From assembly GCF_007859865.1 (NCBI RefSeq), contig NZ_SJPI01000001.1, positions 1,984,001 through 2,048,000 on the forward strand: 64,000 nucleotides of DNA. The letters are read 5' to 3'. Source of the DNA: Rubripirellula amarantea. GTDB lineage: Bacteria > Planctomycetota > Planctomycetia > Pirellulales > Pirellulaceae. The notes beneath the pieces are model-generated. The model searched no databases. It was not told the DNA's origin and saw nothing but the letters and a program-made list of their open reading frames with translations. Below are positions 53,402 to 62,650 of this stretch, one piece after another (position 1 is the first letter of the stretch; each line of letters begins with the position of its first letter). Made by a program: the position numbers and the translations under genes.

Positions 53402-54622
53402 TCAAGAACCTTCAACCACCTTCGCGATCGCTTCACATAGGTGCCCCATGCGTGACTCGCTCATGCCAGCGACATTGATTCGTCCGCTGCCGACGATGTA
53501 GATGCTGTGCTTGTGCAGTAGTTCGTCAACCTGCATGGGGTTGAGGCCGCTGAAAGAGAACATTCCATTCTGGTCAAGCAAGAACGAAAAGTCATGCCCG
53601 GCGCCGGTGGTCTTCATGGTTTCGACAAATTGTTCACGCAGCGTTTTGATACGGTTCCGCATCATCGCTAGTTCATCATGCCACTGGGCGGTCAGTTTCT
53701 CGTCATCCAGAATCGTGGCCACAACGGCAGCACCGTGGCGAGGCGGATTGCTGTAGTTGGTGCGAACCAGTTTCTTGATCTGGCTTTGAATTGCCGATGC
53801 GGTTGCCGAATCAGAGGATACAACGCACAAGGCGCCGACTCGCTCGCTGTAAAGACCAAAGTTCTTTGAGAACGAACTGCAAACCATCAGTTCGTCGCAC
53901 TTAGCCGAGATCGCCCGAATGCTTTCGGCGTCTTCATCGAGCCCATGGCCGAAGCCCTGGTAAGCAAAGTCGATCAATGGCAGCAGTCCACGTTCGGCTA
54001 CTACGTCGGCGATCTGCGCCCACTGCGATGGCGTGGGATCGACACCGGTTGGGTTGTGGCAGCAAGCGTGAAGAAGAACGGCGTCGCCGACGTTCGTTTT
54101 GGACGAAAGGTCATCCAGCATTCCATCGATATCGAACGACTTTTTATCGCTACCCAAGTAGCGATAGTTTTCGACTAACAATCGTTCGGAAGCAAAAACC
54201 GAATTGTGATTAGCCCAAGTTGGTGAAGGTACCCAAACGCGTCGACCGGACAATTGGTCGGCGATGAAAGCGGCCGATTCACGAAGCGCACCCGTTCCGC
54301 CCGGGGTTTGCACAACCGTCACTCGCTCGGCAGCAATTGTCTCGGCAAACACCAATTTGCGAACGTGTCCGCGGTAATCGGGACCGCCATCGATGGGTAG
54401 GTAACCCTTGGTGGCTTCCGTATCGACTAGGCGTTGCTCAGCCGCTTTGACGCAGTCCAGGATCGGTGTTTGTCCAGAAGCGTCCTTGTAGACTCCGACG
54501 CTCAAGTTCATCTTGTCGGGGTTCTTGTCTGCCTGAAACGCCTCGGTCAACCCGAGAATTGAATCGGGCGGAGCGGTTGGGATGCCACCGAAAAGGCTAG
54601 TCGAAGATGAGCTTGCAGTCAT
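53402..54622 (-). CDS. Aspartate/aromatic aminotransferase (class I, fold type I)
   Basis: I chose the ATG at 54622, which gives a 406-residue protein beginning near SLFGGIPTAPPDSILGLTEAF, the usual start of the AspC/TyrB group; the frame is open to 54721. Signatures: DKMNLSVGVYKDASGQTP, QTPGGTGALRESA, ACCHNPTGVDPT, the DFAYQGFGHGLDEDA block and the PLP-binding lysine in CSSFSKNFGLYSERVGAL. Aspartate versus aromatic preference cannot be judged from sequence alone. It is monocistronic and divergent from the GMC oxidoreductase gene. Confidence 0.92.
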   Translation of the reverse strand: MTASSSSTSLFGGIPTAPPDSILGLTEAFQADKNPDKMNLSVGVYKDASGQTPILDCVKAAEQRLVDTEATKGYLPIDGGPDYRGHVRKLVFAETIAAERVTVVQTPGGTGALRESAAFIADQLSGRRVWVPSPTWANHNSVFASERLLVENYRYLGSDKKSFDIDGMLDDLSSKTNVGDAVLLHACCHNPTGVDPTPSQWAQIADVVAERGLLPLIDFAYQGFGHGLDEDAESIRAISAKCDELMVCSSFSKNFGLYSERVGALCVVSSDSATASAIQSQIKKLVRTNYSNPPRHGAAVVATILDDEKLTAQWHDELAMMRNRIKTLREQFVETMKTTGAGHDFSFLLDQNGMFSFSGLNPMQVDELLHKHSIYIVGSGRINVAGMSESRMGHLCEAIAKVVEGS

Positions 54623-54757
54623 GGTTGCGATGATGCGTGAGGATACTGGGATGAAGCGAAACGCGGAGCCGAGCGAAAAACAATTTCGCATCCACTCTGG
54701 TCCCGTGGAAATGGTACTCAAAGGACGGCAGATCGACTATCGAGGCAGAACCAAGAA

Positions 54758-56305
54758 ATGCCAGGTTCGGGAGTCAAAACTGTGTCGTTGAGCCGTCCGG
54801 ACTACATTGTCGTGGGAGCCGGTTCGGCCGGCTGCGTCATGGCCTCGCGACTGGCGCATTTAACCGGAGGCCGTATTCTACTCGTTGAGGCACCCACGGT
54901 CACCGAAGCGCCGGCGAACGACCGCAATCGACCACGACACTGGTTGCGGTTGCTCGGTTCGCCGAACGATTGGAATCACGCCACCGAACCCACGCCCACC
55001 CTAGCAAATCGTCGTTTGGCCTGGCCGCGAGGACGAGGACTCGGTGGCAGTTCACGAATCAACGCGATGATTTGGTTTCCGCCGACTCCTTCAGATTTGG
55101 AATCACTTCGCGCCGCCAGCGGAGGTCAGTGGTCACGCCAACTGCTTGATGAGGCATTGGAAAGCATTGAGACGATGGTTGCCCCCGAGTCACCCCGATG
55201 GCTGAGCGACGCTGGGCAGTGGTTCATGCGGCATGCCAATCATCTTTGCGATACCGAACATCAGCCGATGGTGTACCATCGCTGCAATCGCAACGGTCGT
55301 CGCTGGAACGCAGGGCAACTCTTAGCTGATTTCAGTGACCAACGGATCACAGTGTTAAGGGCAAATGTCGATCGAGTGGAGGTGAGCGATCAACGTGTGG
55401 TCGGAATTCGCGTGGTTTCGAATTCAGGTGACTGCGAAACGATCCTGTGTCGTCATGGCGTTGTAATGTGTGCGGGTGCCATCGGCACGCCGACAATTTT
55501 GATGCGAAGCGGTATCGGATCTGACGAGTTACTTAGGCGACACCAGATTCCCGTTCGCGCAGAACAAGAAGGTGTAGGTAAAAACTTAAGCGATCACCTC
55601 TTGATGCCACTTGTTTATGCAACTCGCGGAAATAGTTTTTCTAGTGAACAGAACTCGGTCCGCGACATCGCAAGGTGGCAGATCGCGGGCACGGGTAAGC
55701 TGGTTTCCAATATTGCTGAGTGTGGCGGGCTGTTCCAAAACCAATCGTTGCAACTGCACGTCACGCCGACCCATTACTTGACTTATCCGAAAGCCAGCGC
55801 AACCGGGATGATGACATTAGGCATCAATCTGACTCAGCCAAAGTCTCGAGGCGAACTGGAGATTTCATCGGCGCTTCCTGCCGACCCTCCGAAGATCAAC
55901 ACGGGCTACCTGAGCGATCCCGATGACTTAGCGGGCCTCGTCAAAGGCGTGAACTGGGCTCGCCGTTGGCTCCAAAGTATCGAGGCCAATGACTGGATTG
56001 TTGAGGAAATTATCCCAGGGGCTAAGCGCGTGAGCGATGATGCGATCGCGAAAACCGTCGCGAGGTTTGCTCAGACGCTCTACCATCCTGTTGGTACGTG
56101 TCGATTCGGTCATCATATTGACACACCGGTTGATCCGAAGTTTCAGTTTCGCAATTTGGATTGCTTATGGTGTGCTGACGCATCTGTTCTGCCGGGTCCG
56201 ACGATTGGCAATCCCAACGCGACGGTGATGACGTTAGCTTGGATGGCAGCCGCTTCGATTAGTGAACAGGCCATTGGCGAACCGAACAGAAGGCCTTCAT
56301 TTTGA
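54758..56305 (+). CDS. GMC family FAD-dependent oxidoreductase (choline dehydrogenase-like)
   Basis: The 515-residue protein has an N-terminal FAD motif DYIVVGAGSAGCVMASRLAH, the GRGLGGSSRINAMIWF block, CAGAIGTPTILMRSGIG, and the C-terminal HPVGTCRFG with the catalytic histidine and GNPNATVMTLAWMAA with the second active-site residue as Asn. GMC enzymes oxidise alcohols such as choline or sugars. No betaine genes are adjacent, so the substrate is open. The start ATG at 54758 places a short unstructured leader before the Rossmann fold. Confidence 0.9.
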   Translation: MPGSGVKTVSLSRPDYIVVGAGSAGCVMASRLAHLTGGRILLVEAPTVTEAPANDRNRPRHWLRLLGSPNDWNHATEPTPTLANRRLAWPRGRGLGGSSRINAMIWFPPTPSDLESLRAASGGQWSRQLLDEALESIETMVAPESPRWLSDAGQWFMRHANHLCDTEHQPMVYHRCNRNGRRWNAGQLLADFSDQRITVLRANVDRVEVSDQRVVGIRVVSNSGDCETILCRHGVVMCAGAIGTPTILMRSGIGSDELLRRHQIPVRAEQEGVGKNLSDHLLMPLVYATRGNSFSSEQNSVRDIARWQIAGTGKLVSNIAECGGLFQNQSLQLHVTPTHYLTYPKASATGMMTLGINLTQPKSRGELEISSALPADPPKINTGYLSDPDDLAGLVKGVNWARRWLQSIEANDWIVEEIIPGAKRVSDDAIAKTVARFAQTLYHPVGTCRFGHHIDTPVDPKFQFRNLDCLWCADASVLPGPTIGNPNATVMTLAWMAAASISEQAIGEPNRRPSF

Positions 56306-56397
56306 TTGACTCACTTTTGCGACGTCGCTAACGTGAAGTCTGCTGACTGCTAATCAGCCTTTTCTCTTGCTCGTCTTTGAAATCACAAGGGGAGTCC

Positions 56398-57723
56398 ATG
56401 CGACGTTTCGTGTCACCGATCTTGATGAACGTTGCATTGCTCGTCGTCTTCGGCCACAGCGATGCGCGATCACAGAATATTTCGCTTCCGAGTGAGGAAA
56501 CGATTGCGGTTGAATGGCATTTTGCTCTGTCGCCCAATTCGTCGGCTCGACATTCGGACCACATGACTGTGATCGCGGTCACCAATGATGATCCGTTTTT
56601 GGCTCGGCTACCCAATGCAAATCAAGCAGATTCCGAGGATGCGACTGCGTTTGTGTTCCCCGCGTTCGCCAATGAGATTGCTGCTGCTTACCGTGAAGCA
56701 GTAACGACGAGGAAAGATTGGCGAGAGCGATTAGATTTGCAATGGATGCCATGCGGATTGCCACGTGAATTAACCAGCGGTGAAGCCAGTGGCGGTGCGT
56801 CGCGAGTATTTGTGATGGTGTGCGACTCAGAAAACCGAACGCTCGCATTGACCGTGGGTGTCCCCACAGCCAAGCAGTTGGTGGCATTAATTGAGGATGC
56901 CGAGGAAGTGCAACGGTTATTGCCTAAGACGCCTGACAATCAAATGCACTTGAGTGATGCGGTCGTTGCTCGCAGTCATGATCGTCTGAGTCGTGTTTGG
57001 CGAGTCGCCCTTGATGCTGCAGCCACAAACAGGGGCGCAAATGATGGTGACAGCACCGATGACGAAGACGTAAGTGAGCAGTTCGTATTTTATGAAACGT
57101 TCAAGGTGTGTCAGAAATTGCTGCCCACCTATATCGCGGACGTTAGGTTGAGGTTTGGTCTCGATGACGAGAGCGATTTGCCAAAGCTGGCCATTTTAGA
57201 ACACCACTGTCAGACTCGTCGTCCGTGGAGTGAAGCGATCACGCCGTTTGTGGTGGGGCAACACACAAGACAGGTTTCTTCTGCACTTGTCGAGTCCATT
57301 TGGGGCCATCCCGCGATTCGATCGTTTCCTGTGCACAACGACGCTGATTTTGAGCGGTTTGCAGATTGGGTGAGTCGGCAGACGTCGGACACGACGGTCG
57401 TGTTATCGCTGAAGCCACCTGCTTCTCGACGTTATCAGGTGTGGCCCCCAATTGCCAGCGATCAATCACCAAGGACGTCGAAGTGGCGTGAGACCCATGA
57501 GTTGGCCACGGCTCAACCGCACCGCTTAGTCGATCTTCAGATTCTCGCTCATCTCATTCGTGAGAATGAGTTGGCACCAGTCGATGTGCGAGGAGTCAAC
57601 GTTCGATACGCGATGCTTTTTCCCAATCGAAATTCGATCCACTTGGTGCGTGAAAACGAATCTCCCGCCCGTTTCGCTGGAATGCTGAAGCGAAATCGGT
57701 CTCATCTTGTCAATAAGAAGTAA
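56398..57723 (+). CDS. Exported orphan protein upstream of a dihaem protein
   Basis: The ATG at 56398 is preceded by a good ribosome-binding site (AAGGGGA) and starts a signal peptide (RRFVSPILMNVALLVVFG, cleavage after about residue 21). The mature part has about 420 residues and no family that I recognise. It is rich in acidic residues in the middle (NDGDSTDDEDVSEQ) and has only a few cysteines. The next gene, encoding a dihaem cytochrome, begins 11 bases after its stop, so the two are likely co-expressed and act outside the cytoplasm. Confidence 0.75.
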   Translation: MRRFVSPILMNVALLVVFGHSDARSQNISLPSEETIAVEWHFALSPNSSARHSDHMTVIAVTNDDPFLARLPNANQADSEDATAFVFPAFANEIAAAYREAVTTRKDWRERLDLQWMPCGLPRELTSGEASGGASRVFVMVCDSENRTLALTVGVPTAKQLVALIEDAEEVQRLLPKTPDNQMHLSDAVVARSHDRLSRVWRVALDAAATNRGANDGDSTDDEDVSEQFVFYETFKVCQKLLPTYIADVRLRFGLDDESDLPKLAILEHHCQTRRPWSEAITPFVVGQHTRQVSSALVESIWGHPAIRSFPVHNDADFERFADWVSRQTSDTTVVLSLKPPASRRYQVWPPIASDQSPRTSKWRETHELATAQPHRLVDLQILAHLIRENELAPVDVRGVNVRYAMLFPNRNSIHLVRENESPARFAGMLKRNRSHLVNKK

Positions 57724-57734
57724 AGGTACTACGT

Positions 57735-59417
57735 ATGTCTCGGTTACTCATGACGTTGGCGCTGGTCGTTGTAGGAAACGGCTTTGCACAGGGGGTATCT
57801 CCTGAATCGATCGCCTCCGGTAGGCAACTCTTTGAAAAGGCCTGGACTTCGGGAAATCCTCGTCTGGGCAGCGATGGATTAGGCCCACTATTTAATGGTG
57901 CATCATGTGCCGCATGCCATAACCAAGGTGGGGTTGGCGGAGGTGGCGAAGCAAAGTTCAACGCCAACACAATTGGCATTAAGAATCTTCAAATCTATGG
58001 TGGGACGGTTAACGACTTCGTTCTGAAGAACCTTGTTTCTTCTTTCCATCCGGGATTTATCCAGCCCAATGGAACGGTCATCAACACGTTTACGATCTCG
58101 CATCACGGTGGCAGTCCACCGTTTCAAAGCATGCGAGAACAAATGTTCAATTTGATCGACATCAAGCGCGCAGATACCGGGGGAGCCTTCGACGCCAGCG
58201 AAGCGAGGCTAGCACGCGAAACTCCGATTCACTATACAAACACGATCGGTAATCACACGATCAAGCTGCAGGCGAGGTTGTTCCAACGAAACACGACTGC
58301 GCTATATGGTGCGGGCTTGTTGGACCAGATCACTGACAAGCAAATCTATGACTTAGTCAACGCTCAAAAATCACACCCCGAAATTAGCGGACGGCCAGCA
58401 ACACTGACGGACGGAAGGTTAGGCAGGTTCGGATGGCGTGGAAATGTTGCAAGGCTTGTCGAGTTTATTGATCAAGCCTCAGCAAACGAAATCGGTTTGG
58501 AAACTGATCGTAAGCCACAACCAAGCGATCCCATGCTTCCCGGCTATCGCAATCCCGCAAGTGATTTAGCCGACGCAAACATCGAAGCGATCAGTGACTT
58601 TGTCGCTGCGTTGCCGGTACCGCAGCGGCGTCAGCCCGAGACGTCGAAAGAACGAATGATCGTTGAATCGGGCGAGCAGCTATTTGCGAGCGTGGGATGT
58701 GCCGTTTGTCACGTGCCAGATGTCGGTCCTGCCAAAGGGGTTTACAGCGATATCTTGGTACATGACATGGGGCGTCAATCGATCGACCTTAACCACGCGG
58801 AACCCTACATACGCCGGATCACTCCCGCTCAAAAAACTTATGTGGCCTCAACGCAAACAAGTACTCAGGGCACTCGGATGGTTGGTGGTTACTACGGACC
58901 TGCAAGTCAAATCAGTGTGGACGATTCTGTTACGGAGTTTGCGTTGAATCCTCTTCGCGCGTCGCAGAACAAATCGAGGAACCTAACGGTGAAGGCACCT
59001 GGCGCACGATTCAACTTCGTAGCCCCCGACTTGCCTTCTCAGGAACTCGTATTTGTGGAGTTGGCTTCCAAGGACAAAATTCTGACCGAGAAAGAGAAGC
59101 ATGTTGACGCGAGAAGCAATCTCACAATTACCAAGGACACGACCGTACGAACGGTCCAGTATCTACGAGTTCACTTCGAGCCCACCAACTTCAACCAGGA
59201 ATGGCGTACGCCACCTCTTTGGGGCGTGGCCGACTCAGCGCCTTACATGCACGATGGACGTGCTGACACGCTGCTAGAGGCGATTGCGATGCATGATGGC
59301 GAGGCCGCTGGGACTCGAGATCGTTTCTTGCAACTGCCACTGCAGCAGCAGCGAGCGATCCTTGCGTTCTTGGAAACGTTAGAAGCGCCCGTGGATGCTC
59401 CCCAGCCGGCCATGTGA
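57735..59417 (+). CDS. Dihaem cytochrome c, DUF1111 (thiol oxidoreductase-like)
   Basis: The 560-residue protein starts with a signal peptide (about 1-16, GNGFAQG) and has two haem-binding CxxCH motifs: SCAACH near residue 57 and GCAVCH near residue 318. The C-terminal WGVADSAPYMHDGRADTLLEAIAMHDGEA block is typical of DUF1111 dihaem proteins, distantly related to MauG/cytochrome c peroxidase. It probably transfers electrons in the periplasm; the substrate is unknown. It follows the exported orphan gene by 11 bases. Confidence 0.9.
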   Translation: MSRLLMTLALVVVGNGFAQGVSPESIASGRQLFEKAWTSGNPRLGSDGLGPLFNGASCAACHNQGGVGGGGEAKFNANTIGIKNLQIYGGTVNDFVLKNLVSSFHPGFIQPNGTVINTFTISHHGGSPPFQSMREQMFNLIDIKRADTGGAFDASEARLARETPIHYTNTIGNHTIKLQARLFQRNTTALYGAGLLDQITDKQIYDLVNAQKSHPEISGRPATLTDGRLGRFGWRGNVARLVEFIDQASANEIGLETDRKPQPSDPMLPGYRNPASDLADANIEAISDFVAALPVPQRRQPETSKERMIVESGEQLFASVGCAVCHVPDVGPAKGVYSDILVHDMGRQSIDLNHAEPYIRRITPAQKTYVASTQTSTQGTRMVGGYYGPASQISVDDSVTEFALNPLRASQNKSRNLTVKAPGARFNFVAPDLPSQELVFVELASKDKILTEKEKHVDARSNLTITKDTTVRTVQYLRVHFEPTNFNQEWRTPPLWGVADSAPYMHDGRADTLLEAIAMHDGEAAGTRDRFLQLPLQQQRAILAFLETLEAPVDAPQPAM

Positions 59418-59541
59418 ATTCGTGGCTGATTTTGCGATCCTGAGCTGAGATTCGATTCAAGGCACAACTCTGCTAAGCTGTTGCAGGCATTTCTGCCTCG
59501 CTACCGTTGCTTTGTGACCTTTATTCGTGAATGAACGATCT

Positions 59542-60618
59542 ATGACTCAGGATGAATCTTCCCGCCGCGCTGAAGAATTTGACACCGAAAAGCTACCTGT
59601 GGAGGCGATTGGCGAGCATGAGGACCTGCGTCCGCAGCCGGCTGATGATCCCATCCAGCCGGGCGCGGACTCCCAGGATCTTTACCGAGTCATGCGCCAC
59701 ACGATCGATCGTCTCGAGAGCGACGACACTGCTCGCGGCGATCTGAAAATCCTCTCACGCACGCTGCGTGAATTGCGATATGCCTTCACCGTCTTCCGAC
59801 CCTATCGTCGCCGTCGCAAGGTCACCATCTTTGGGTCCGCTCGGACTCAACCCGACCACCCCGAGTATCAGGCTGCCGCCGAAGTGGGACGCCGCTTTGC
59901 CGAGCATGGCTGGATGGTAATCACCGGTGCCGGCGGAGGCATTATGGAAGCCGGCCACCGCGGTGCGGGACGCGAAGCGTCGATGGGGCTCAACATCATG
60001 TTGCCGTTCGAGCAGTCTGCCAACGAGTACATCGAGGGCGATGCAAAGCTTGTCACGATGAAGTACTTCTTCACTCGCAAGTTAATGTTCGTCAAAGAAT
60101 GCAGCGCCGTGGTTTGTTTACCGGGCGGCTTCGGAACGCTCGATGAAGCGCTCGAAACGCTTACGCTGATGCAAACTGGCAAGCAAACGATGATGCCGTT
60201 GGTCTTGCTGGATCATCCCGGCGGCAGCTATTGGAGTGACCTAGGCAAGTTCTTAGACAAGCAATTGCTAGGCAATGCGATGATCAGCCCGGCAGATGTG
60301 AATCTTTACAAGATCACGAACTCGATTGATGAAACGATCGAGGAAATCCTGGGATTCTATCGAGTCTATCACAGCATGCGATATGTCCAGGACCGTCTCG
60401 TGTTTCGTCTTAAACAAGAACTCACACCCGAGCACCTTGAACGCATCCAAACCGAGTTCGCTGAAATTTTGGTGGATGGAAAGTTCGAAATGTGTGGACC
60501 GTTGGCCGAAGAGGGTGGTGAGCCGGAACTTGCCGAAATGCCACGCTTGATTTTTCACTTCAATCGAAGAGCCTTAGGTAAATTGCGAGCGTTAATCAAT
60601 GTGATTAACGAAGCCTAG
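59542..60618 (+). CDS. LOG-family (TIGR00730-type) phosphoribohydrolase-like protein
   Basis: LOG proteins release free bases from nucleoside monophosphates such as cytokinin ribotides. The core has ITGAGGGIMEAGHRGA and the diagnostic VCLPGGFGTLDEALETLTLMQTGK, matching the PGGxGTxxE motif. The N-terminal about 95 residues, acidic and helical (QDLYRVMRHTIDRLES), and the C-terminal helical extension after about residue 260 make it longer (358 residues) than the 190-residue plant-type enzymes. The ATG at 59542 is favoured; a GTG lies five codons upstream. It is convergent with the MutS-like gene. Confidence 0.88.
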   Translation: MTQDESSRRAEEFDTEKLPVEAIGEHEDLRPQPADDPIQPGADSQDLYRVMRHTIDRLESDDTARGDLKILSRTLRELRYAFTVFRPYRRRRKVTIFGSARTQPDHPEYQAAAEVGRRFAEHGWMVITGAGGGIMEAGHRGAGREASMGLNIMLPFEQSANEYIEGDAKLVTMKYFFTRKLMFVKECSAVVCLPGGFGTLDEALETLTLMQTGKQTMMPLVLLDHPGGSYWSDLGKFLDKQLLGNAMISPADVNLYKITNSIDETIEEILGFYRVYHSMRYVQDRLVFRLKQELTPEHLERIQTEFAEILVDGKFEMCGPLAEEGGEPELAEMPRLIFHFNRRALGKLRALINVINEA

Positions 60619-60628
60619 TTGGCGTCGG

Positions 60629-62650
60629 TCAGCCTTCGTTTTCGCCTAAACCGACCATTTCAAGTAACCGCAGTGCGTTGGTTGTGGGCGAGACGCCTTG
60701 GCGCATTTTGTAGTCGAACGTCATCTGTTCGTTTCCTTCAGCGTCGGGGCGAATGGTTTCGCGAAAATGCACGGTCGTCGCCATCGACATCAACGCTTCT
60801 TCATCAGCAAGTTCTAAATCGTGCGTCGTGATGGCGCCGATGGCATTTGACTGAATCAGATGGTCGAGCACTCGCACGACCGCGATCTGGCGTTCGCGGC
60901 TATTCGTGCCTTGCAAAATTTCGTCAAGCAAGAATAGGCAAACCCGATCGTTCAGTTTGGCCATCGCTCTGGCGTGATCGACGACACTCTTAAGACGATG
61001 CAGCTCAGCCATGTAAAAAGAGACCCCTTGGCTAACATCGTCGCTGACGCGAATGCTAGTGGTCAATTCCACCGAAGGGAGCGTGAACGATTCTGCACAA
61101 ACCGGAGCTCCCGTCGCAGCTAACGCGACATTCAAACCGACGCTTCTTAGCATCGTGCTTTTGCCAGACATGTTGCTGCCGGTGACAAGTAGAACGGTCC
61201 CAGGCGGCCCTACCGAAACGTCGTTCGTCACTCGATCGGCGTCTCGCAACAGCGGATGGCCGATGGCCACCGAAGTCACCTGCGCCTTGTCGATATCGTC
61301 CTGCCAGATGGGCTTCGTCCATTGAGGGTAGTCGTCGCGAAGTGCAGCGAGCGACATCAACGATTCGAGTTCGCCGAGCGAATCAAACCAACCCTTCACG
61401 TATGAAGCATGCTCGGCTTGCCAATCTTCCAATCGACGCAGTACACGAACGTCCCACAGTGCGAAGGCTTGCAGCGGCAAGTACAGCAGATAGGTTCCCG
61501 CGGACTGACGAAGCGAACCCGCTCGGGCAACTTTCGCGAGTGATTTCATGCCTTCAAAGGCAGATGTCGGCGAGTCGTAAAGTGTTGAACGCAGCGATTG
61601 CAGACGCCCTTGATCGCTGGTTTTAGGAAGCCAATTCGCAGCCGAGAATAATTCGATGTAGTTAGTGACGGCTTGGCGATTGGCCATCGCAATCGAAAAG
61701 ATTTGATGGGCGGGGCCTAGCATTACGGTCGTGATCAAGATGTTAATCAGCATGATCGCGATCAAGCCAAACAAGCCGATTCGCATCAGCAGCCCACCGC
61801 CGATTCCTGCAAGGGCCAGTAACATTAGCACGACGCCGATGACGCTGATCGCGGCCGACGCCTTCGCCCAAGCGACAAGCCATCCACGCTTTTCCAGCCA
61901 TCGTTCGCCGGTAGCCCACTGCACAAAGTGATCGGGGTCTCCGCTGCTATCGCCGATTCGGCGGGCGAGCGTGTAAAACCGGATTCGTTCGTCTCGATGG
62001 GGTGCTAGAGCCTCAATCGCGGTTGTTCGTTCGCGCGCGATCGAACCGATAGCCGGCCCCGATAGCCAATCACAGATCGTCCGCGTTCCGGGAGCGGTTG
62101 CGGTCATCGAAACTAGGTGGAACAGAGAGGCTCGACCAAACAGGTCCAAGTCGCCAGCCGTTTCGCGTCGCTGTTGTGGCAGTTCCACAAGGTCTAGCAA
62201 GCGGGTCATGCGTTTGGTAGCGAGTTTTTCCCAGTCACGATGCAACCTCGCGATCAGTCGTTCGATGACGCTTCGATTGCGTCTTAATTCTTCCATTGAA
62301 TCTCGGACTGGTTCATTGATCGTGGCGACGACAAAGAACAGTGCAAAGGCGAGCCATCCAAGCCACCCGGCACCCGGTACACCGGTAGAGCCGATGCTAA
62401 CGACCCAAAGCACGATGGCAACCAGGATCAACCCAACGCGAATTCGACCGAGCATCAAGTCCTTTTGCTCGAGTTCGCGAAGTTGTTGGTCAATGGTTTC
62501 TAGCTGGACGCGGTAACGTGATGTCGCATCGATTTCATCGGTATTCAACGGCTGAAAAGCTCCCTGCCTTCTTGGTGCAAATGTCTCAGGTGCCTGAGGC
62601 AAAGCTAGTCGTGCCTGTGGAATCACTGGCTCGTGAGCTGCCCTTGCCAC
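60629..62650 (-). CDS. Membrane-anchored MutS-like ATPase
   Basis: The C-terminal about 200 residues are a MutS-type ATPase (domain V): TGSNMSGKSTMLRSVG with the Walker A, a Q-loop region, LLDEILQGTNSRER with Walker B, and AITTHDLELADEE. The DNA-mismatch-binding domain I of MutS is absent. Instead, two pairs of hydrophobic helices are visible, about 68-108 and 265-315, separated by a helical region, so the protein is membrane-bound. Its role is unlikely to be classical mismatch repair. The GTG at 62650 overlaps the preceding gene by 65 bases; a TTG at 62548 after a GGGAG sequence is a good alternative start. Confidence 0.85.
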   Translation of the reverse strand: MARAAHEPVIPQARLALPQAPETFAPRRQGAFQPLNTDEIDATSRYRVQLETIDQQLRELEQKDLMLGRIRVGLILVAIVLWVVSIGSTGVPGAGWLGWLAFALFFVVATINEPVRDSMEELRRNRSVIERLIARLHRDWEKLATKRMTRLLDLVELPQQRRETAGDLDLFGRASLFHLVSMTATAPGTRTICDWLSGPAIGSIARERTTAIEALAPHRDERIRFYTLARRIGDSSGDPDHFVQWATGERWLEKRGWLVAWAKASAAISVIGVVLMLLALAGIGGGLLMRIGLFGLIAIMLINILITTVMLGPAHQIFSIAMANRQAVTNYIELFSAANWLPKTSDQGRLQSLRSTLYDSPTSAFEGMKSLAKVARAGSLRQSAGTYLLYLPLQAFALWDVRVLRRLEDWQAEHASYVKGWFDSLGELESLMSLAALRDDYPQWTKPIWQDDIDKAQVTSVAIGHPLLRDADRVTNDVSVGPPGTVLLVTGSNMSGKSTMLRSVGLNVALAATGAPVCAESFTLPSVELTTSIRVSDDVSQGVSFYMAELHRLKSVVDHARAMAKLNDRVCLFLLDEILQGTNSRERQIAVVRVLDHLIQSNAIGAITTHDLELADEEALMSMATTVHFRETIRPDAEGNEQMTFDYKMRQGVSPTTNALRLLEMVGLGENEG

